Notes under the pieces: generated by a model
Database searches by the model: none
The model's input: the letters and a program-made list of their open reading frames with translations, nothing else
Told to the model about the DNA's origin: nothing
From: Thermaceae bacterium
GTDB lineage: Bacteria > Deinococcota > Deinococci > Deinococcales > Marinithermaceae
DNA: 56,377 nucleotides
Reading direction: 5' to 3'
NCBI GenBank assembly: GCA_027061845.1
Contig: JAMOVS010000037.1
Span: 1 to 56,377 of the forward strand
Shown: positions 50,419 through 56,377 of the stretch, piece after piece
Layout of the letters: the number at the start of each line of letters is the position of its first letter
Numbering within the stretch: the first letter of the stretch is position 1
Translations under genes and position numbers: made by a program

Positions 50419-50778
50419 TCACCTCACCAGGCGTTCCCAAAGGGGCGGAAGGAAGAGGAAAAGCCCCAGCAAAAGCGCCGCCAGGCTGGCCAGCAGCACG
50501 GCGGCGGCGGCGGCGTCCTTGGCGGTCTTGGCGAGCGGGTGGAGCTCCGGGCTGGCCAGGTCCACCAGCGCCTCGACCGCGGTGTTCACGAGCTCGAGCC
50601 CCAGCACCAGCCCGATTGCGAGCAGCACCGGCACCGGGCTCACCCCCAGCCACAGGGCGAGCAGCAGGGCGGCGAGGCCGATCAGGGCCTCCAGCCGGAA
50701 GTTGGGCTCGGTCTTCCAGGCCTGGGCCAGGCCGGCGTAGGCGTGGCGGAAGGCGTCGAGGAGCCGCGAAAGCCTCAA
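50419..50778 (-). CDS. dgkA: Diacylglycerol/undecaprenol kinase
   Basis: The 119-residue membrane kinase has three membrane segments and the catalytic motif GLELVNTAVEALVD near residue 60. It phosphorylates diacylglycerol or, as in many non-proteobacterial members, undecaprenol. TTG 50778 is chosen because it overlaps the ybeY stop (TTGA) and leaves the usual short start before FRHAYAG; ATG 50820 would add 14 residues. It follows ybeY, as in many genomes. Confidence 0.85.
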   Translation of the reverse strand: MRLSRLLDAFRHAYAGLAQAWKTEPNFRLEALIGLAALLLALWLGVSPVPVLLAIGLVLGLELVNTAVEALVDLASPELHPLAKTAKDAAAAAVLLASLAALLLGLFLFLPPLWERLVR

Positions 50779-51194
50779 AGTTCTCGAATCCGCCTTTGCA
50801 CCTTGCGAAAGCCTTGCCATTCGTCCTCCGTGGTGTGGTCGTGGCCCAAGAGGTGCCAGAGCCCGTGGGCGGCCAGCGTCCAGACCTCGGGCCAGAGCCC
50901 GTGCCCGGCCGCCTCGCCCTGGCGCCGGGCGGTGTCCAGGCTGATCACGATGTCGCCGAGGTGGGGGGGCACGAAGGGGTCGCCGGGCTCGAAGGTGGGG
51001 AAGCTGAGCACGTCGGTGGCGGCGTCCTCCCCCCAGTGCTCGCGCTTCAAGGCGCGGATGCGGGGGTCGTCGGTGAGGATCACGGTCACCGCCCGGTCGC
51101 CCACCCCGAGCTCCTGCATCAGCCGCTCGAGCTTGGCCTCGAGCTCGTAGACCCGTTCGGGGTCCACCGGCACCTCGGCCACCAGGTCAACCAC
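50775..51194 (-). CDS. ybeY: Endoribonuclease YbeY
   Basis: The 139-residue metalloprotein matures 16S rRNA and takes part in ribosome quality control. The zinc motif H-x3-H-x5-H appears as AAHGLWHLLGHDH near residue 109, and DVLSFPTFEPG near 60 is also typical. GTG 51194 overlaps the phoH end by 8 nt. Confidence 0.94.
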   Translation of the reverse strand: MVDLVAEVPVDPERVYELEAKLERLMQELGVGDRAVTVILTDDPRIRALKREHWGEDAATDVLSFPTFEPGDPFVPPHLGDIVISLDTARRQGEAAGHGLWPEVWTLAAHGLWHLLGHDHTTEDEWQGFRKVQRRIREL

Positions 51195-52182
51195 TTCGGC
51201 GTTCCGCCTCCTCGTAGGCGCGCACGATCCGGGCCACCAGGGGATGCCGGACGACGTCCGCCTCGCTGAAGTAGACGAAGGCGATGCCCTCGATCCCCTT
51301 GAGGATCTTCTCGGCCTCGACCAGCCCCGAGCGGGCCGCCTTGGGCAGGTCGATCTGGGTGACGTCGCCGGTGATCACCACCTTGGAGTTGAAGCCCATC
51401 CGGGTCAGGAACATCTTCATCTGCTCCGGGGTGGTGTTTTGCGCCTCGTCCAGGATGATGAAGGCGTCGTTCAGGGTGCGGCCCCGCATGAAGGCCAGCG
51501 GCGCCACCTCGATCACCCCCGACTGCAGGTAGTTGTCGAAGCGGTCGGGGTCGATCATGTCGAAGAGGGCGTCGTAGAGCGGCCTCAGGTAGGGATCCAC
51601 CTTGGCCTGCAGGTCGCCGGGCAAAAACCCAAGCCGCTCGCCGGCCTCGACCGCCGGCCGGGTGAGGATGATGCGCTTGATGTGGTGGGCCTTGAGGGCG
51701 GCGACCGCGGTGGCCACCGCCAGGTAGGTCTTGCCGGTGCCGGCGGGGCCGATCCCGAAGGTGATGTCGTTCTCGGCGATGGCCTCGACGTAGCGCCGCT
51801 GCCCCGGGGTCTTGGGGCGGAGCTTGCGGGGCAGGACCAGCCCGCCGGGCCGGGGCTCGGTCTCCCGCACCAGGCTCTTGCCCGCGAGCGCGAGCTCGAC
51901 CGCCTGCTCGATCGTGGGTTCGTCGAGCTCGGCGCCCTGGCGGACGAGGGCGAGCAGGTCCTTGATCACCTGTTCCGCCAGGGTGACCTCCTCCAGGTCC
52001 CCCTGAATCTTGACGGTGTTGCCCCGGGCGACGATCTTGGCGCCGAGCCGCTCCCGGAGCGCCTTGAGCCAGACGTCCCCGCGGCCGAGCAGGGCCATCG
52101 CTTCCTCGGGGCCTTTGATCTCGACTACCGCTTCGGCGGCCACCGGCGCTTGGCCCTCGGCTCGGAGAGAATCTCGTGCCAT
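51187..52182 (-). CDS. phoH: PhoH-like ATPase
   Basis: The 331-residue protein has an N-terminal KH-like region (about 20-90) and a P-loop domain with FGIGPAGTGKTYLAVA near residue 142 and Walker B FIILDEAQNTT near 238. It is an NTPase linked to RNA metabolism with YbeY. ATG 52182 lies 58 nt inside the preceding gene; GTG 52143 would also keep the conserved domain. Which is used cannot be told here. Confidence 0.92.
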   Translation of the reverse strand: MARDSLRAEGQAPVAAEAVVEIKGPEEAMALLGRGDVWLKALRERLGAKIVARGNTVKIQGDLEEVTLAEQVIKDLLALVRQGAELDEPTIEQAVELALAGKSLVRETEPRPGGLVLPRKLRPKTPGQRRYVEAIAENDITFGIGPAGTGKTYLAVATAVAALKAHHIKRIILTRPAVEAGERLGFLPGDLQAKVDPYLRPLYDALFDMIDPDRFDNYLQSGVIEVAPLAFMRGRTLNDAFIILDEAQNTTPEQMKMFLTRMGFNSKVVITGDVTQIDLPKAARSGLVEAEKILKGIEGIAFVYFSEADVVRHPLVARIVRAYEEAERRSG

Positions 52183-52487
52183 ACGATCCCTTTCACGATA
52201 GCATTCCGGGTCAGGCGGAGCCCGAGCTTCTTGGGCCGGCGGGCGGGCGGGGGCTCCTCGGCCGCCGGGGGTGCCGGCTCGCTAGGGGCGGGCGCCACCG
52301 CCACCGGCCGCACCGGGACGGGCTCGGGCTTCCGTTTCTCCCGAGGGGGGACCTCCTCCTCGGGGGGCTCGGGGAAGGCCTCCTCGAGGATCTCCGGGAC
52401 CCGTTCCTTCTGGAAGAGCCCCTTCAGCACCGGGCCGACGATGAAGAAGAGGACGAAGAGCAGACCCAACAGGTCGTCGAGCTTCAA
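52125..52487 (-). CDS. Small membrane-anchored proline-rich protein
   Basis: The 120-residue protein has one N-terminal membrane segment (LLGLLFVLFFIVGPVLKGLF), then a charged, proline-rich linker (about residues 30-85), and a basic C-terminal motif NAIVKGIVWHEILSEPRAKRR. A similar tail (W-S-E-I-L-G-x-P-R) ends small proteins in other bacteria, as I recall, so the tail may be a conserved interaction motif. TTG 52487 follows GGAGGAG by 6 nt. Its 3' end overlaps phoH by 58 nt. Confidence 0.7.
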   Translation of the reverse strand: MKLDDLLGLLFVLFFIVGPVLKGLFQKERVPEILEEAFPEPPEEEVPPREKRKPEPVPVRPVAVAPAPSEPAPPAAEEPPPARRPKKLGLRLTRNAIVKGIVWHEILSEPRAKRRWPPKR

Positions 52488-52490
52488 GGG

Positions 52491-53465
52491 CTACTCCTCC
52501 TCGCCCTCTTTGGCCGCCCGGCTGATCGACTCCCGCATGTCGGTGTCGGCCTCGATGTTCTTGAGCTGGTAGTAGTCCATCACCCCGAGCCGGCCCTTCT
52601 TGAGCGCCTCGGCCAGCGCCAGCGGCACCTGGGCCTGGGACTCGACCAGTTTGGCCCGCATCTCCTCCACCTTGGCCCGCATCTCCTGCTCCGCCGCCAC
52701 CGCCATCGCCCGGCGCTTTTCCGCCTGGGCCTGGGCGATCTTCTTGTCCGCCTCGGCCTGGTCGATCTGCAGCTGGGCGCCGATGTTCTTGCCCACGTCG
52801 ACGTCGGCGATGTCCACCGAGAGGATCTCGAAGGCGGTGCCGGCGTCCAGGCCCTTCTCCAGCACCACCTTGCTGATGCGGTCGGGGTTTTCCAGCACGT
52901 CCTTGTGGCTTTCCGCCGAGCCGATGGTGGTGACGATGCCCTCGCCCACCCGGGCGATGATCGTCTCCTCGCCGGCGCCGCCCACCAGCCGGTCGATGTT
53001 GGCCCGCACCGTGATGCGGGCGACCGCGATCAGCTGGATGCCGTCCTTGGCCACGGCGGCGATCCGGGGGGTCTCGATGACCTTGGGGTTGACCGAGACC
53101 TGGACGGCCTCGAGCACGTCCCGGCCGGCCAGGTCGATGGCCGCTGCCCGGTCGAAGGTGAGGTCGATGCCCGCCTTCTGGGCGGCGATCAGGGCGTCCA
53201 CCACCCGGTCGACGTTGCCGCCGGCGAGGTAGTGGGCCTCGAGCTTCTCCAGCGGTACCTCGATCCCGGCCTTGGTGGCCTTGATCAAGGGGTAGATGAT
53301 CTTGGCCGGGGGGACCCGCCGGAGCCGCATGGCGATCAGGGTGATCAGCGGTACCCGGACGCCGGCCGCCCAGGCCGAGATCCAAAGCCCCACCGGCACG
53401 ATGCTGAAGAGCACGAAGAGCGCGATCAGTACCAGACCCGCGATGAGCACTAGGGTGAGATCCAT
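52491..53465 (-). CDS. floA: Flotillin-like protein FloA
   Basis: The 324-residue protein has an N-terminal membrane hairpin (about residues 5-30), a PHB/SPFH domain, and a coiled-coil region rich in Ala, Glu and Lys (about 230-285). [28 protein letters not shown] is the YqfA/FloA signature, read here in two parts around residues 26-52. It organises membrane microdomains. It directly follows the NfeD-type protease gene, a well-known pairing (nfeD-floA). Confidence 0.94.
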   Translation of the reverse strand: MDLTLVLIAGLVLIALFVLFSIVPVGLWISAWAAGVRVPLITLIAMRLRRVPPAKIIYPLIKATKAGIEVPLEKLEAHYLAGGNVDRVVDALIAAQKAGIDLTFDRAAAIDLAGRDVLEAVQVSVNPKVIETPRIAAVAKDGIQLIAVARITVRANIDRLVGGAGEETIIARVGEGIVTTIGSAESHKDVLENPDRISKVVLEKGLDAGTAFEILSVDIADVDVGKNIGAQLQIDQAEADKKIAQAQAEKRRAMAVAAEQEMRAKVEEMRAKLVESQAQVPLALAEALKKGRLGVMDYYQLKNIEADTDMRESISRAAKEGEEE

Positions 53466-54737
53466 TTACTCCTCCTTCCGTACCACCACGCGCACGCCCT
53501 CCACCCGGACGACGCGCACGGTGCTGCCTTTTTCGATGTACTCCCCTTCGGCGACGACGTCGACCTTGCGCTCGCCGAACTGGGCGACCCCCGCCGGCCG
53601 GAGCGGGGTGAGGGCCTTACCGATGGCGCCCGTCAGGGGTTTCAGTTTTTCCTCGGGCGGGGCCTCGCCGGCGATCGCCGACTCCAGGACCAGCGCCCGG
53701 CCGGTGCGGGTTCGGGGCAGGAAACGGAGGGCGAAGACGAGGCCGACGGCGGTCAAGATCACCGCCAGCGAGGCGACGTAGAGGGTCTGTTCCCCGAAGG
53801 TGAGGTAGATCGAGGCGAGCAGGGCGGCGATGCCGCCGATCCCGGCGACCCCGAAACCGGGGATCAGGAAGATCTCGGCGAGCAGGAGGAGCACCCCGGT
53901 CAGGAAGAGCAGCACCTCGACCACCCCGCTCATCCCCGCCAGGTAGCCACCCAGGAAGTAGAGCCCCAGGGCCAGGAGACCCACCAGGCCAGGGATGCCG
54001 AATCCGGGGGTGAAGGCCTCGATCAGCAGGCCGAGCACGCCCACCGCCAGCAGCACCGCCGCCACCGTGCTCGAGGTCAACGTCCGGGCCACCCGCACCC
54101 GCACGCCCGGCTCGATGCGCTCCACCTCGGGGTCGAACCCCGCCTTGACGAGGGCCTCGGCCAGGGTGGCGGCGATGAAGTCGGCGATGCCGAGCTCGAC
54201 CGCCTTTTCGGCGGAGAGGGTCAAGGGTTCGCCCTTCGGGGTCAGTCCCTCGATTTCGATCTCGGGATCGACCATGGCCTCGGCGATCTCGGCGGGGCGA
54301 CCGCGGGCCTCGGCCACCGCCCGGAACTTGGCCTTGAAGCCGCTGACGATCTTGCGGTCGGCGGCCTCGTACTTCACGCCAGGGATGTACTGGACCGGGA
54401 GCGCGGCCCCGATCTCGGAGCCGGGGAGCATGGCGATCCGCTCGCAGGAGAGGGCGATCAGCGCTCCGGCGGAAAAGGCGTTCTTAACCACCGCCAGGGT
54501 GGGCAGCGGGCTTTCCAGGATGCGGTCCGAGATCTTGATGGCGGCGTCCAGCCGCCCGCCGGGGGTGTCGATAAGGAACGCCACCCCGCTGGCGCCGGCG
54601 TTCTCCGCCCGGGAAAGCGCCTGGTCGACGAACACCGCCAGGGCGGGGTCGATCTCGCCTTCGATGGGGATGAGGTAGGTCTTTGCGAGCCCCAAAGGAG
54701 CGAGCCAGAGGAGCAGGATCAACAGGCCCGATCTCAC
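53466..54737 (-). CDS. NfeD-family membrane serine protease (ClpP-class)
   Basis: The 423-residue protein has a signal sequence (VRSGLLILLLWLAPLGLA), a ClpP-like protease domain (about 20-210) with the nucleophile serine in NAFSAGALIALSC, several membrane segments (about 225-350), and a C-terminal OB-fold NfeD domain. Relatives such as archaeal PH1510-N cleave stomatin C termini, consistent with floA next door. GTG 54737 is chosen because it gives a normal signal peptide and lies 8 nt after TATCCT; an upstream TTG (54755) is less likely. Confidence 0.9.
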   Translation of the reverse strand: MRSGLLILLLWLAPLGLAKTYLIPIEGEIDPALAVFVDQALSRAENAGASGVAFLIDTPGGRLDAAIKISDRILESPLPTLAVVKNAFSAGALIALSCERIAMLPGSEIGAALPVQYIPGVKYEAADRKIVSGFKAKFRAVAEARGRPAEIAEAMVDPEIEIEGLTPKGEPLTLSAEKAVELGIADFIAATLAEALVKAGFDPEVERIEPGVRVRVARTLTSSTVAAVLLAVGVLGLLIEAFTPGFGIPGLVGLLALGLYFLGGYLAGMSGVVEVLLFLTGVLLLLAEIFLIPGFGVAGIGGIAALLASIYLTFGEQTLYVASLAVILTAVGLVFALRFLPRTRTGRALVLESAIAGEAPPEEKLKPLTGAIGKALTPLRPAGVAQFGERKVDVVAEGEYIEKGSTVRVVRVEGVRVVVRKEE

Positions 54738-54745
54738 TACGTTCC

Positions 54746-54766
54746 AGGATACCAAACGGGTAAGCT
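54746..54766. promoter_or_regulatory. Divergent leaderless promoters for the NfeD gene (-) and aroE (+)
   Basis: On the minus strand TATCCT (54751-54746) ends 8 nt before GTG 54737. On the plus strand TAAGCT (54761-54766) ends 7 nt before ATG 54774. The two -10-like boxes are 9 bp apart in a 36-bp intergenic region with no obvious -35 boxes. Confidence 0.4.
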
Positions 54767-54773
54767 ACCGGCG

Positions 54774-55565
54774 ATGCAGCTCGGCATTCTCGGCGATCCC
54801 GTGGAGCACTCGCTCTCGCCCCGGATGCACCAGGCCGCCCTCAGGGCGCGGGGGATCGAGGGCCGCTACCTGCTCCTCGCCACCCCGCCCGAGCGCCTAC
54901 CCGCCCGGATCGAGGAGGTCCGCGCCCGCTTTCGCGGGGTGAACGTCACCGTGCCCTTGAAGGAGCGGGTCCTCGCCCACCTCGACCTTCTCTCGCCGGC
55001 GGCCGAGGCGATCGGGGCGGTAAACACGGTAATCAACGAGGGGGGCCGCCTCCTGGGGGAGAACACCGACGCCGCCGGGTTCTTAAAGAGCCTGGAGGAG
55101 GCCGGGGTGACCGGCGAGCGGGCCTTCGTTCTGGGCGCTGGGGGCGCCGCCCGGGCGGTGGTCTACGCCCTCAAGACCGCCGGTTTCGAGGTCGACCTCT
55201 ATAACCGCACCCGGGCCCGGGCCGAGGCGCTGGCGCGGGCGTTCGGGGCCCGGGTGACGGAACTTTCGGAAGCGCGGGGGGCTGACCTGGTGGTCAACGC
55301 GACCTCGGTAGGGCTCGCCGACCCCGGGGCCACCCCGCTGCCGGCGGAGTTTTTCCCCGAGCGGGGCTTTGCCGTCGACCTCGTTTACCGTCCCCGCAAA
55401 ACCCGCTTTTTACGGGAGGCCGAGGCGCGGGGGCTCACGCCGGTGGACGGGGTGGGGATGCTGCTCTGGCAGGGGGCGCTCGCCTTCGAGCTCTGGACCG
55501 GGGAAGAGGCCCCCATCGAGGTGATGCGGCGGGTACTCGACGATGCCCTCGGAGCCGCTTCCTGA
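54774..55565 (+). CDS. aroE: Shikimate dehydrogenase
   Basis: The 263-residue NADP enzyme reduces 3-dehydroshikimate in aromatic amino acid synthesis. Seen: GDPVEHSLSPRMHQAAL (residues 7-23), NVTVPLKERV with the catalytic lysine near 65, GAVNTV, ENTDAAGF near 97, the dinucleotide loop LGAGGAARAVVYAL near 122, and NRTRARAEAL, whose Asn-Arg-Thr supports NADP. It overlaps the next gene by 23 nt. Confidence 0.95.
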   Translation: MQLGILGDPVEHSLSPRMHQAALRARGIEGRYLLLATPPERLPARIEEVRARFRGVNVTVPLKERVLAHLDLLSPAAEAIGAVNTVINEGGRLLGENTDAAGFLKSLEEAGVTGERAFVLGAGGAARAVVYALKTAGFEVDLYNRTRARAEALARAFGARVTELSEARGADLVVNATSVGLADPGATPLPAEFFPERGFAVDLVYRPRKTRFLREAEARGLTPVDGVGMLLWQGALAFELWTGEEAPIEVMRRVLDDALGAAS

Positions 55566-56238
55566 CTTCGCCTTAACGCCCGAGCGATGGCAGCGCGAGC
55601 TGCGGGCGCTTGGGGTCCTGGCGCTGGCGTTCTCCGCCGGCTTCTGGCCCAGCCCGCTGCGCGAGGCCTTTTGGCTTTTGCTCTTTCTTTTGCTGCGGCG
55701 CGGCTTTTTAACCGAGCTCTCGCCCGTTTACTACCGCCAGGGCTGGCTCGTTCGACAGGGCCGGCGGCGCCGGGCGGAAGAAGTGCGCGATCTTATTGGC
55801 GCCGTCGTCTGGGGCCTCTGGCCTCGCTTTGGCCTGCGCTTCGAGGACGGCGAGCGCTGGTGGTTGCCGCTCGGGCGGGGCTGGACGCTTTTGTGGCAGG
55901 AGCTCCGGCGGGTGAGGCCGGAGCTTCCCGACTGGCGCAGGACGCCGCTTTGCCCCTACTACCTCATGCTGGCAACGTCGGAGTCGCCGCCCGAGTCGGT
56001 GCCGGGGGAGCTGATCGAGCTCGCCGCTTGGGCGCAACTTAAGGGAAGGGCGGGGGCGGGCTTTTTCGCGATGCTGTTGGTTTCCGCCGTCGGTGGGGTC
56101 CTTTCCGGGCTGCTGACCTCACCCCGGATGGGGCACTGGGGTGAGCTGGGGTTGGTGGTCGCGCTGGCGTTTTTCGTCGAGGGAGCGGTGCGCGTTTGGG
56201 ATCAGTCCCGTTTGCGGCGGTATTGTAAAGACGCATGA
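55543..56238 (+). CDS. Hypothetical membrane protein
   Basis: The 231-residue protein has two adjacent hydrophobic stretches near the start (about residues 21-50) and two near the end (about 171-215). The soluble middle starts with PVYYRQGWLVRQGRRRRAEEV and is rich in Trp and Arg, which resembles a PH-like domain of small membrane proteins, although I do not recognise a family. It overlaps aroE by 23 nt and the next gene by 4 nt. Confidence 0.7.
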   Translation: MPSEPLPDFALTPERWQRELRALGVLALAFSAGFWPSPLREAFWLLLFLLLRRGFLTELSPVYYRQGWLVRQGRRRRAEEVRDLIGAVVWGLWPRFGLRFEDGERWWLPLGRGWTLLWQELRRVRPELPDWRRTPLCPYYLMLATSESPPESVPGELIELAAWAQLKGRAGAGFFAMLLVSAVGGVLSGLLTSPRMGHWGELGLVVALAFFVEGAVRVWDQSRLRRYCKDA

Positions 56239-56377
56239 CTTGCCGCGTCGACCTTACCCGCGAGCTTCTTCGCGGGCTCGGAATCGCCCTGGGTTTGATC
56301 TTGCTCATCACCGGGCCCTTCTTCAGTCTGCTCTCGTCCTGGTTGGGTCCCGCGCTTTTCGCCTTGGGGGCGGTGCT
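56235..56377 (+). CDS. Hypothetical membrane protein, N-terminal fragment (3' end outside window)
   Basis: ATG 56235 overlaps the previous stop as ATGA, and the frame stays open to the right edge (47 whole codons). The visible part has a short polar start (MTCRVDLTRELLRGLG) followed by a long hydrophobic stretch rich in Leu, Ile and Gly that should cross the membrane. Too little is present to name a family. Confidence 0.55.
   Translation, partial: MTCRVDLTRELLRGLGIALGLILLITGPFFSLLSSWLGPALFALGAV

Overview
The window is a compact, GC-rich (about 70% by eye) bacterial chromosome segment. It has no mobile elements, CRISPR arrays or tRNA genes that I could find. Protein content points to the Deinococcota, most likely family Thermaceae (Thermus, Oceanithermus or Marinithermus). 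The best pointers are a Thermus Ndx1-type Nudix hydrolase, a TrmN-like tRNA methyltransferase, and a tightly packed division and wall (dcw) cluster running mraZ to ftsZ. Many genes start with GTG or TTG, stop/start overlaps are frequent, and many operon-leading genes look leaderless, with a -10 hexamer 6-8 nt before the start codon. Genus and species are inference.

Layout. 1-4899 (+): 3' end of trpS, scpA, bcp, rpiA, two tandem 91-aa paralogues, an ArsC/Spx-like protein and a NatAB-like ABC exporter. 4901-9816 (+): the branched-chain amino acid operon ilvB-ilvN-ilvC-leuA, preceded by a consensus promoter, a 26-codon leader peptide rich in Leu/Val/Ile codons, and a terminator hairpin with a possible competing antiterminator. 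9813-14593 (-): a 53-codon small ORF, a 1052-aa SARP/BTAD-ATPase-TPR regulator, a TagA-type glycosyltransferase and ComB. 14622-15572 (+): thiL. 15554-17800 (-): gamma carbonic anhydrase, ndx1, DUF1028 protein, slyD. 17866-18780 (+): cysK. 18777-32854 (-): dcw cluster, read as mraZ-rsmH-ftsL-ftsI-murF-lipoprotein-mraY-murD-ftsW-murG-murC-murB-ftsQ-ftsA-ftsZ; murE is absent and a predicted lipoprotein sits between murF and mraY. 32965-33392 (-): RNase P RNA with its own promoter and terminator.

33417-36282: a half-length AbrB-type membrane protein, a second Nudix hydrolase, trmN, a small PATAN/DUF4388-like protein and mscL. 36355-39561 (-): icd, then a two-gene operon of a degenerate GH57-family protein and a CPBP membrane protease. 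39588-43830 (-): a GbsR/MarR-type regulator leading an operon for a LolCDE-like ABC exporter (two permeases, one ATPase) with a LolA-like periplasmic protein. 43873-44535 (-): sdaAB. 44587-48722 (+): a large membrane protein, a DapA/HOGA-family aldolase, a LEA14/WHy lipoprotein and a methyltransferase. 48662-54737 (-): cdd, a CBS/CorC membrane protein, dgkA, ybeY, phoH, a small membrane-anchored protein, floA and an NfeD-type protease. 54774-end (+): aroE and two membrane proteins, the last cut by the window edge.

Most promising for follow-up: the ilv leader-peptide attenuator; three GTGG(G/T)AAA repeats exactly 21 bp apart before mraZ; the leaderless-promoter pattern with overlapping divergent -10 boxes; the catalytically dead GH57-like protein; the lipoprotein inside the dcw cluster; and the small ORF behind the SARP regulator. 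No single large unknown system (defence island, biosynthetic cluster) is evident.
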